In this document: positions 35,510 through 43,176 of the stretch, piece after piece
Layout of the letters: every line of letters begins with the position of its first letter
How positions within the stretch are numbered: position 1 is the stretch's first letter
Source: Chlorogloeopsis sp. ULAP01
GTDB taxonomy: Bacteria > Cyanobacteriota > Cyanobacteriia > Cyanobacteriales > Nostocaceae
Direction: 5' to 3'
Length of the DNA stretch: 64,000 bases
NCBI RefSeq assembly: GCF_030381805.1
Contig: NZ_JAUDRH010000006.1
Span: 395,263-459,262 of the forward strand
Made by a program: the position numbers and the translations under genes
Notes under the pieces: model-generated
What the model was told of the DNA's origin: nothing
Database searches by the model: none
What the model saw: the letters and a program-made list of their open reading frames with translations, nothing else

Positions 35510-36667
35510 TTAGGCGATCGCGCTGATTCTTGCATCTTGAAGCAGACTCACTAAATGCGATATTGCTGCTTCCATCACACTGCGTTTCTGATTTTGAGTA
35601 TTGAGGTTGAACGCAGATTTGTAAGTGATCACAATTGATGCACAATGGCGATTTACTCGTTCGCCAATTACCGTTGGATCTGCTTTGAGCAAAGCTTCCA
35701 AACGTTGCACGTATTTCGGATCTTGGGCAATCCGAGGCACGTGAAATCTAACTCGTCCCAGAATTGAGTGAGCAATGCTATAAGCTAATTTTGCTGGCTG
35801 CTTTGCTTGCTCTTTAGTTTTTACTGGAGGAGTCGCAGATTGAGGGCGAGACGAGGACACGGAATGGTTGGCACTAGAAGAAACGGGAGGAGTTTTGATT
35901 TTCTCCTTGGTTTTTTTTGTGCTTGTTTCCTTATCTTGCTCTTGTCTGCTTTTGGTTTTACTTGCAGTTTGTTTGGGAGTTGGTTGTGCAATTAGTGCAT
36001 TGCCCTCAGACTGAACCAGATTGATTAAATGCGATCGCATTTCAAAATCTGACATGGTTCCAGACTGATACGTTACCACTATCGAGCCAGCAGTGTTATT
36101 GACTTCCACTTTCGTGACTAAACTCTCTGCCTTTAGCGACGCTAGCAGTCTTTGACTGTATTTTGGTTCTTGGCTAATGCGAGGTACACAAAGTCCCACT
36201 TGCCCTGGAATTGCATGAGCAATACTATAAGCTACTTGATTTTGCTCTTGCCTGATTTTGGTTTGATTTGCAACTGAATGTGAAAAAGCTGGTTGTATCT
36301 GCGCTTTTTGATCTGCAATTAATGCATCGCTGGCGGCGTGAATCAGATCGATGAAATGCGATCGCATCTCAAAATCTGACATGGTTCCAGGCTTATAGGC
36401 GATCACGATTGAGCCAGCAGTGTTATTAACTTGTACTCTTGTGACTAAATCCTCTGCTTGGAGCAAAAATACCAGTTTTTGATTGTATTCTGGTTCTTTA
36501 GCAATGCGAGGTACACAAAATCCTACTTGCCCTGGAAGCGCATAAGTAATGCTATAAACTTCCTTCGATGACCGCTTCCCGATATAATTTTTATCGGACA
36601 TAACAACTGCCTGGGTTTTTTTTTCTCTAGCAGTTGCCAATTGCAATTGCGAAATCGATCCAACCAT
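35510..36667 (-). CDS. protein with three HMA2-type modules
   Basis: Three modules of about 80 residues lie at roughly 37-115, 145-225 and 294-382. Each starts with AYSI-H-xxPGxVxxxVPRI and has an NNTAGSIVxxY-type strand. Modules 1 and 2 are very alike even at the DNA level, a recent duplication; module 3 is more distant. The linker before module 3 is Ser/Thr/Lys/Pro-rich. There is no CxxC and no membrane segment, so it is probably a soluble scaffold. It precedes the P-type ATPase gene by 167 bases on the same strand. Confidence 0.72.
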   Translation of the reverse strand: MVGSISQLQLATAREKKTQAVVMSDKNYIGKRSSKEVYSITYALPGQVGFCVPRIAKEPEYNQKLVFLLQAEDLVTRVQVNNTAGSIVIAYKPGTMSDFEMRSHFIDLIHAASDALIADQKAQIQPAFSHSVANQTKIRQEQNQVAYSIAHAIPGQVGLCVPRISQEPKYSQRLLASLKAESLVTKVEVNNTAGSIVVTYQSGTMSDFEMRSHLINLVQSEGNALIAQPTPKQTASKTKSRQEQDKETSTKKTKEKIKTPPVSSSANHSVSSSRPQSATPPVKTKEQAKQPAKLAYSIAHSILGRVRFHVPRIAQDPKYVQRLEALLKADPTVIGERVNRHCASIVITYKSAFNLNTQNQKRSVMEAAISHLVSLLQDARISAIA

Positions 36668-36679
36668 TACTTTCCCTCC

Positions 36680-37921
36680 TCAGTCGGGGCCTGCATTTAA
36701 AGGGAATTTCGCCATAAAGGCTAGAGCATAAGACAAAGCAGGTGTTTTGAAGTTACCCCATAAAGTCGATGCTTCTGGAGTAATATCTTCACTTGCTGTC
36801 TTTAGTTCTTGAGATTGAGACAGTTGACTAACTTCCTCTGTTGAAGTTTGCGTTGCTGTTGCAAATTCTTGAGGTTGATAATACCGAAGTTCTTCTTTTG
36901 GTGTATGCTCTGCTGTCTTAATCGGAATTACCTGCGTAACAGTTTGGTCAGCTAAATCTATTAAGCTAGCCCAGTGGGATACTGGAATGTTACTTGGTTG
37001 ATAGGCGATCGCTACTGATACCGCATCACAATTTACACGCACATTTGTGACTTGGGGATCGCTTTTGAGCAACTGTTCCAGTCGTCGTGCATAGGCGCGA
37101 TCAGAACCTAACCGAGGTACGTTTAAGCGCACGCGTCCTGGAACTGAATGAACAACACTGTAAGCAATCTTTGCAGATTGTGCTGCTAAATTATTAGCCC
37201 TGCCTACAGTATCTGTTGCAGAAATTTCTTGTTTTAAAGCTGTTGTTTGCTCCACTTTCTCTAAAGAAGCCTCAGAAGTTACCTGGCGATTTTTCGTCGA
37301 AATACTATGAAGTTGTTTGTTATTTTTGAATGCCGATAGTTGCGGCTGTATATAGTCAATCACGCGACGGGTTGCATCTGCTGTAATCATGTATACAGGA
37401 ATTGACACCAATCCGCTGATTCCCAATGCACCTGTTACTCCTAGTCCTGTAAATAAAGGAATAAAAGATATTCCTTGTTCTGTCCAAAAATCAACAGATT
37501 TCCATGCTGCAAAGGGATCTGTATTATTTATAGAGTCAGATGATTTCTGCTGCCCGACGCCAAATCTCTCAAGTAATACCAGTAATTCAGCTAAGGAAAG
37601 TTGATTTTCATCATATGTAACTACTAAGCTGCTAGTTTGCAGATTAGTAGTAACTTCCTTAACTCCCTTTTGCTGTCGTAAATGCTCAGAGATACTTTGT
37701 AGTATCGAGTTATGACTACCGTCAGTAGCGCGAATACGCACACGACCCGGAGTTGCATGGACAACTCTCAAACTACCAAACATTGATTGTATTGGTGAAT
37801 GCACAGATTCCTTGCCAGTGTCATTGTTTGCTTCATCGCTGTGCTGTTGAGCCAAGATTAAGTCAGACAAGATTTGTGGCGGATGACTTAATCTCCCGCG
37901 ACTACTAGTGGTCTTTGTCAT
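36680..37921 (-). CDS. HMA2-type two-module membrane protein
   Basis: Two modules (about 48-120, GSLRVVHATPGRVRIRA; about 248-330, AYSVVHSVPGRVRLNVPRL) flank a hydrophobic region (GISFIPLFTGLGVTGALGIS and SGLVSIPVYMI, about 148-182) that can span the membrane. Neither module has CxxC. The C-terminal region is Gln/Ser/Thr/Glu-rich. It begins the row; the next gene starts 12 bases after its stop. I infer a membrane partner of the P-type ATPase. Confidence 0.7.
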   Translation of the reverse strand: MTKTTSSRGRLSHPPQILSDLILAQQHSDEANNDTGKESVHSPIQSMFGSLRVVHATPGRVRIRATDGSHNSILQSISEHLRQQKGVKEVTTNLQTSSLVVTYDENQLSLAELLVLLERFGVGQQKSSDSINNTDPFAAWKSVDFWTEQGISFIPLFTGLGVTGALGISGLVSIPVYMITADATRRVIDYIQPQLSAFKNNKQLHSISTKNRQVTSEASLEKVEQTTALKQEISATDTVGRANNLAAQSAKIAYSVVHSVPGRVRLNVPRLGSDRAYARRLEQLLKSDPQVTNVRVNCDAVSVAIAYQPSNIPVSHWASLIDLADQTVTQVIPIKTAEHTPKEELRYYQPQEFATATQTSTEEVSQLSQSQELKTASEDITPEASTLWGNFKTPALSYALAFMAKFPLNAGPD

Positions 37922-38015
37922 TTACCCGATAACGACCTCAAGCCAAAAGGTTAACAATAGATAAAATGTAACTTACTTTTCCGGATATTGTATAGTTCTT
38001 TAGAAATATTTATTG

Positions 38016-38549
38016 TCAAATATTCTTAACAATCCTTTTTTGATACTCTTGTTCAGTAATAATATCTAGACTGCTCTCCAGCCGATCTAAAAATACTAAT
38101 CCTTCAAAATGGTCATATTCATGTTGAAATATCCGAGCAACAAAATCAGTTAATTGTTGTTTTTGCAGCTTGCCATTTCTATCCGTATACTCTATTTCTA
38201 TTGCTTGGTATCTAGGTACTAACCCTCTGATACCCGGAATACTTAAGCAACCTTCCCAACCTTTAACAACTTCAGTGGAATGAGCAATGATTTTGGGATT
38301 AATCATGGCAGTAGGTTCCATCTGTGGGGCGTTAGGATACCTGGGATTTGGTCGGGAAGCTACAATCATCAAGCGGTACGATTGGGCGACTTGCGGTGCA
38401 GCAATGCCAACACCATTCGCCTCGATAACTGTGGCAATTAAATCATCAATGAGTTTTTGAATATCCTTGTCTTGAATATTTTCTATCGCGGCTGCTTTTT
38501 GCCGCAGGTTCGGATTACCTAATTGAATTACAGGAAGTTGTTCAGCCAT
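38016..38549 (-). CDS. def: peptide deformylase
   Basis: Removes the formyl group from new proteins. All three metal-site motifs are visible: GVGIAAPQV (motif 1), EGCLSIPG with the Cys ligand (motif 2) and QHEYDHFEG with the two His ligands and catalytic Glu (motif 3). Length 177 fits bacterial deformylases. The ATG at 38549 opens the family start MAEQLPVIQLGNPNLRQ. It stands alone on the minus strand, 94 bases after the HMA2 row. Confidence 0.95.
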   Translation of the reverse strand: MAEQLPVIQLGNPNLRQKAAAIENIQDKDIQKLIDDLIATVIEANGVGIAAPQVAQSYRLMIVASRPNPRYPNAPQMEPTAMINPKIIAHSTEVVKGWEGCLSIPGIRGLVPRYQAIEIEYTDRNGKLQKQQLTDFVARIFQHEYDHFEGLVFLDRLESSLDIITEQEYQKRIVKNI

Positions 38550-38658
38550 AATATTAAATCTATCTGTAAAAGGGACTGGGTACTGGATACTGGGGATTGG
38601 GTATTGGTGATTGGGAATTGGATTTTTCTATGCCCTTTGCCTTCTGCCTTGAAAGTCA

Positions 38659-38716
38659 CCTCACCCCTGCCCCTCTCCTTGCTAAGGAGAGGGGTGTCCG
38701 ACAGGACGGGGTGAGG
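38659..38716. repeat. nested palindromic repeat
   Basis: CCCCTCTCCTT (38670-38680) pairs with AAGGAGAGGGG (38684-38694); outside it CCTCACCCC (38659-38667) pairs with GGGGTGAGG (38708-38716). The spacer 38550-38810 also has GGGGATTGGGTATTGG-type repeats and no gene. Related to the hairpin at 7442-7464. Confidence 0.6.
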
Positions 38717-38810
38717 TTTTTCATGCCTGGCGATGAAACTTGTTTCATTGGGACTGCCTTCTGCCTACCTACGGAAGCCGCTCCGCGTCTACTGCCCTCT
38801 GCCTTTTACA

Positions 38811-39995
38811 CTAACCTTCTCGTTGAATTGGCAAAGGCGCTGGCTTAACTGCTACTTGGGCAGTTTGTCCATCACGTTGTACTTGTAATTGTAAGGGAAT
38901 TCCTATTTTACTGTTTTCCACTAGCTTCTGTACTTCTTCTATACTGGCAACAGATTGGTTGTTGATGCTTTGAATAACATCACCCTCTCGCAGCCCTGCC
39001 ACTGCTGCTGGTGAACTTGGTACAACATCAATTAATAAAACGCCGCGATCGGTTGTGACATTCAGCCCCAATCTATCTATTCTTTCCTTTACCTCCGGCG
39101 TCAGCGTCACCATTTGAATACCCAAATAAGGATGATCTACCTTACCGTTAGCAATTAATTCCTTGCCTATTCGCTGTGCTGTGTTGATGGGAATAGCAAA
39201 TCCTAATCCTTGAGCACCTTGAAGGATGGCAGTATTCATGCCAATAACTTCACCACGAGCATTTAGTAAAGGGCCACCAGAGTTACCGGGGTTAATTGCA
39301 GCATCGGTTTGAATATAATCAACACGTTTATCGCTAGCACCAATAGCACTACTAGAACGACCTGTAGCACTAATTATACCAGAGGTCACAGTATTATCTA
39401 AACCTAAAGGATTGCCGATCGCAATTACTGGTTCTCCTGGTTGTAAAGTCTCGGAATTACCCAAAGCAATTGTCGGTAAGTTATTTGCATCAATTTTAAT
39501 CACAGCTACATCGGTAATGGGGTCTTCACCCAGTACGCGTCCGTCAAAAGTACGGCCATCTTTAAGCCGAACAGTTACAATATCAGCACCATTAACAACG
39601 TGGGAGTTAGTTAAAATTTGACCATTACCACTGATCATAAATCCAGAGCCGCTACCTCTTTCTACTCTCGGTCTAGAGCGAGATGGTGAATCACCAAAAA
39701 AACGCCGGAAAAATGGATCGCTAAATTCATCTGGCGAGCGGGAAATTATCGTCCTAGCAGCATCGATTCTCACAACAGCCGGCCCCACCTTTTGCACAAC
39801 TTTGACTACAAAGTTAGGATCTCCTGAGGATTGGAAAATGGGGGGAGGGGCAGGAGCAGCGACGATTGGCGTATTAGTTGGGTTTTGAGCTTGAGGGTTG
39901 GGGCTTTGAGTCTCTAATGTGTTGGTGGGTATGGAACAGCCACCTAAAGATACTGCTACGCCACTCAGTAGCATTAACAATAAATTTGTCTTCAT
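38811..39995 (-). CDS. Deg/HtrA-type serine protease, lipoprotein
   Basis: The N-terminus is a lipoprotein signal with lipobox LGGC, so it should be tethered to a membrane facing the periplasm. The protease triad is complete: His in LTNSHVVNG (near 130), Asp in DPITDVAVIKID (near 163) and Ser in NPGNSGGPL (near 238). One PDZ domain follows (about 300-385; GLREGDVIQSINNQSV). It belongs to the HhoA/HhoB/HtrA group that degrades damaged proteins. Transcription diverges from dnaA; the 164-base spacer holds both promoters. Confidence 0.92.
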   Translation of the reverse strand: MKTNLLLMLLSGVAVSLGGCSIPTNTLETQSPNPQAQNPTNTPIVAAPAPPPIFQSSGDPNFVVKVVQKVGPAVVRIDAARTIISRSPDEFSDPFFRRFFGDSPSRSRPRVERGSGSGFMISGNGQILTNSHVVNGADIVTVRLKDGRTFDGRVLGEDPITDVAVIKIDANNLPTIALGNSETLQPGEPVIAIGNPLGLDNTVTSGIISATGRSSSAIGASDKRVDYIQTDAAINPGNSGGPLLNARGEVIGMNTAILQGAQGLGFAIPINTAQRIGKELIANGKVDHPYLGIQMVTLTPEVKERIDRLGLNVTTDRGVLLIDVVPSSPAAVAGLREGDVIQSINNQSVASIEEVQKLVENSKIGIPLQLQVQRDGQTAQVAVKPAPLPIQREG

Positions 39996-40159
39996 CGGTA
40001 TTCGCTTCTCCGTGTGAATCCTTGAGTGGTAGGATATTGCCTACCAGGAAAGTCCAAAAATGATAACAACCTAAAGCTCATCCCTGGTCTAGAGTACATT
40101 TTGCTAAATTGGTGCTTGCTTAATATTATTGTGACGGTTACCAGCAAAGGTGGTAGATC

Positions 40160-41539
40160 ATGACAATTCCCATAGAGAGTCTGTGGAGTCAAGTTCTGGA
40201 GCGATTGCAGCTAGAGTTGTCCCGTCCTACCTTTGAGACTTGGATCAAAACTGCTAGTGCCGAGCGATTAGAAAATAATTGCTTGGTAATTCGTACTCCT
40301 AATCCTTTTGCTCGTAATTGGTTACAGAAGTACTACATTAAAACCATTGCCAATGTGGTTCAAGATATTCTTGGCCATCCTGTAGGAATTTATATTACTG
40401 TTACTCAAGGTGAAGATGTTTCTCAATTCAATGAACGAGAAACTAGTTGGGTAGTACCAACTCAAAATAGTAATGCTGAGACCACAGCTAAAAATAGACC
40501 AAAGGCTACAGAATTAAATCTCAAGTATGTATTTTCTCGATTCGTGGTAGGAGCTAACAATCGTATGGCTCATGCCGCATCTTTGGCAGTTGCAGAATCT
40601 CCAGGCAGAGAATTCAATCCCTTATTTTTATGTGGTGGTGTGGGTTTGGGAAAAACTCACTTGATGCAGGCGATCGGACACTATCGGCTAGAAATTTGTC
40701 CTGATTCAAAAATATTTTATGTCTCTACCGAGCAGTTTACTAACGATTTAATTACTGCCATTCGTAAAGACAGTATGCAAAGTTTTCGCGAACATTACCG
40801 TGCTGCTGATGTAATTTTAGTAGATGACATTCAGTTTATTGAAGGTAAAGAATACACCCAAGAAGAATTTTTCCATACTTTTAACACTCTACACGAAGCA
40901 GGTAAGCAAGTCGTGCTAGCTTCTGACCGTCCGCCAAATCAAATACCTAGTCTGCAAGAACGTCTATGTTCTCGGTTTTCGATGGGACTAATTGCTGATA
41001 TTCAACCGCCAGATTTAGAAACTAGAATGGCAATCCTGCAAAAAAAGGCTGAGTATGAAAATATCCGCTTGCCGAGGGATGTAATTGAATATATTGCTTA
41101 TCATTACACTTCTAATATTCGAGAACTAGAAGGTGCATTAATTCGAGCACTGGCATATATTTCTATTTGGGGCTTGTCTATGACGGTAGAAAATATTACA
41201 CCAGTTTTAGAGCCTCCTACCGAAAAAGTAAACACAACTCCAGAAGCTATTTTGACGATTGTTGCCGAAGAGTTGAATGTGACAATTGAAGACTTAAAGG
41301 GTAACTCGCGACGAAGGGAAATTAGCTGGGCGCGTCAGATTGGAATGTATTTAATGCGGCAACATACGGAACTTAGTTTGCCGAGAATCGGAGAAGAGTT
41401 TGGTGGTAAAGATCACACAACTGTAATGTACAGTTGTGAAAAAATTGCTCAATTGAAACAAACAGATCAAGATTTGGCACAAACTCTCCGCAAATTGAGC
41501 GATCGCATTAATATAACTAGTCGTTCTCACAAAACATAA
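40160..41539 (+). CDS. dnaA: chromosomal replication initiator DnaA
   Basis: DnaA binds origin boxes and opens the DNA. Domain I is at the start (WSQVLERLQLELSRPTFETWI). The AAA+ ATP site is LCGGVGLGKTHLMQAI (about 155-170) with Walker B ADVILVDDIQFI. The C-terminal box-binding helix-turn-helix has the family signature RIGEEFGGKDHTTVMYS. Length 459 is typical for cyanobacteria. It is followed by a run of DnaA boxes and then dnaN, the classical initiation locus. The start ATG at 40160 is 164 bases from the divergent Deg gene. Confidence 0.98.
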   Translation: MTIPIESLWSQVLERLQLELSRPTFETWIKTASAERLENNCLVIRTPNPFARNWLQKYYIKTIANVVQDILGHPVGIYITVTQGEDVSQFNERETSWVVPTQNSNAETTAKNRPKATELNLKYVFSRFVVGANNRMAHAASLAVAESPGREFNPLFLCGGVGLGKTHLMQAIGHYRLEICPDSKIFYVSTEQFTNDLITAIRKDSMQSFREHYRAADVILVDDIQFIEGKEYTQEEFFHTFNTLHEAGKQVVLASDRPPNQIPSLQERLCSRFSMGLIADIQPPDLETRMAILQKKAEYENIRLPRDVIEYIAYHYTSNIRELEGALIRALAYISIWGLSMTVENITPVLEPPTEKVNTTPEAILTIVAEELNVTIEDLKGNSRRREISWARQIGMYLMRQHTELSLPRIGEEFGGKDHTTVMYSCEKIAQLKQTDQDLAQTLRKLSDRINITSRSHKT

Positions 41540-41559
41540 ATTGAGAAACTTCTGATTAT

Positions 41560-41809
41560 TTTTCCACAACCAAAAGTTGCAATTTTTTAAGTAAAGTATA
41601 AAAAAATATTAAGAGAACATTACCTTGTGGAAAAAATCATAATTTTTTGTGGAAAACTCCTACACAATCTGTGGAAAACTTAATTAATTAATTAATAATA
41701 ACTACGGCTGTGGAAAAATACTCTGGTTTTTCCACAGGTTTTCCACAGGCAGACGCTTACAAAATAATCAATCAAATAAACACATATCATATTTTCCACA
41801 ATTTCCACA
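41560..41809. other. oriC: cluster of DnaA boxes and AT-rich segment
   Basis: Exact TTTTCCACA boxes lie at 41560-41568, 41728-41736, 41739-41747 and 41792-41800. Exact complements TGTGGAAAA lie at 41626-41634, 41648-41656, 41670-41678 and 41709-41717. A one-mismatch box is at 41801-41809. Three complement boxes are spaced at 22 bases. The stretch 41680-41702 (TTAATTAATTAATTAATAAT) is the likely unwinding element. Placement between dnaA and dnaN fits an origin; activity is inferred. Confidence 0.9.
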
Positions 41810-41860
41810 GTTCAAATCTTGCACCACTCCCAACAGTCACCAGGCAGCAGCCCACAAATC

Positions 41861-41910
41861 CTCGTTACCAGGTTCAACCTGGCAGGTGAAAACTAGAGCC
41901 TCTGACTCTC
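41861..41910 (+). repeat. palindromic interspersed repeat family, copy 3
   Basis: CTCGTTACCAGGTTCAACCT starts here, but the right arm is cut after AACCTGG. The flank AACTAGAGCC then TCTGACTC is kept, as in the copy at 7705-7754. It sits between the DnaA boxes and dnaN. Confidence 0.6.
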
Positions 41911-42006
41911 AAATGCTCATTCCCCTCTGTTTGCGTCAGCCTAGACGAGCAAACACGATCTGACACAACGGTGCTACCATAGCCAACACACAAGCTGAAT
42001 CCGACC

Positions 42007-43176
42007 ATGAAATTAGTTTGCACCCAAAGCGATCTGAGTACTCATCTTTCACTAACTAGCCGTGCTGTACCGACACGTCCAACTCATCCGGTACTTGCTA
42101 ATGTACTCTTGCAAGCAGATGCTGAAACTAACTGTGTTAGTCTAACAGCGTTTGATCTCAGCTTGGGTATCCGCACCAGTTTTAGTGCTGAGGTTTTAGA
42201 AGGAGGAGCGATCGCTTTACCTGCGAAACTCCTTAATGATATAGTTTCGCGTCTGAGCGAAGGAGAAATTACTCTGGATGCTCAATCATCACCAGATTCC
42301 GATAATTTAACAGGTTACAGTGGTTTAATTGTCACACTCACACCCAAAAGCGGGCGCTATCAAATCAGAGCTATGGGAGCGGAAGAGTTTCCGGAACTAC
42401 CTGTAATTGAAGACGCTCAAGCTACGCAGTTTAGAGCCGCTGCTTTGATAGAGGGTTTACGAGGATCACTGTTTGCTACCAGTGCTGATGAAACCAAACA
42501 GGTACTCACAGGTGTGCATTTAACTGTTAAACAAGATATCCTCGAATTTGCCGCCACTGATGGACATCGCCTCGCAGTTGTAGAAACTACAAACGATAGT
42601 TCAGAAACAAACAATGAAGGTACCTTAGAGGTAACAGTACCAGCAAAAGCTTTGCGCGAACTAGAAAGATTATTAGCTCATAGTGCTGTATCTGAAGAAC
42701 TGGTAGCTTTATATTTCGATCAAGGTCAAGTTGTGTTTGAATGGCAAAATCAACGCTTGACTAGCCGTACTTTAGAAGGACAATATCCCGCTTACCATTT
42801 ACTCATTCCTAAGCAATTTCAGCGAGAATTAATTCTGGATCGGCGACAATTTTTAAGCGCTTTAGAGCGAATTGCTGTCTTAGCCGATCAGAAAAATAAT
42901 TTAGTTAAACTTTCAATTGATAGTGCAGCTCAAGAAATCACCTTATCTGTAGAAGCTCAAGATGTAGGTAGTGCGATGGAGTCAATGCCAGCGCAAGTTT
43001 CCGGAGAAGATTTAGACATTGCTTTTAACATCAAGTATTTGATGGATGGCTTAAAAAATATCCAATCTTCGGAAATTCAAATGCAGTTGAATACAAATCT
43101 GACTCCAGTCATTTTTCAACCATTGGGTGAGTTGAAGATGACTTATTTAGCAATGCCAGTACAACTCAGGAATTAG
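42007..43176 (+). CDS. dnaN: DNA polymerase III beta subunit (sliding clamp)
   Basis: DnaN is the ring-shaped clamp that holds replicative polymerase on DNA. The 389 residues fit the three-lobed family. The N-terminal MKLVCTQSDLSTHLSLTSRAVPTRPTHPVL region (split here at 20), the central GVHLTVKQDILEFAATDGHR, and the C-terminal FQPLGELKMTYLAMPVQLRN are typical. It follows dnaA and oriC. Its last 11 bases overlap the 3' end of the convergent photoreceptor-kinase gene. Confidence 0.97.
   Translation: MKLVCTQSDLSTHLSLTSRAVPTRPTHPVLANVLLQADAETNCVSLTAFDLSLGIRTSFSAEVLEGGAIALPAKLLNDIVSRLSEGEITLDAQSSPDSDNLTGYSGLIVTLTPKSGRYQIRAMGAEEFPELPVIEDAQATQFRAAALIEGLRGSLFATSADETKQVLTGVHLTVKQDILEFAATDGHRLAVVETTNDSSETNNEGTLEVTVPAKALRELERLLAHSAVSEELVALYFDQGQVVFEWQNQRLTSRTLEGQYPAYHLLIPKQFQRELILDRRQFLSALERIAVLADQKNNLVKLSIDSAAQEITLSVEAQDVGSAMESMPAQVSGEDLDIAFNIKYLMDGLKNIQSSEIQMQLNTNLTPVIFQPLGELKMTYLAMPVQLRN

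Noticed and set aside
31853..37921. Ordinary copper or zinc resistance operon
   Set aside because: No CxxC in any HMA module, no CPC in the ATPase, and no metal regulator (ArsR/MerR-type) in the row.
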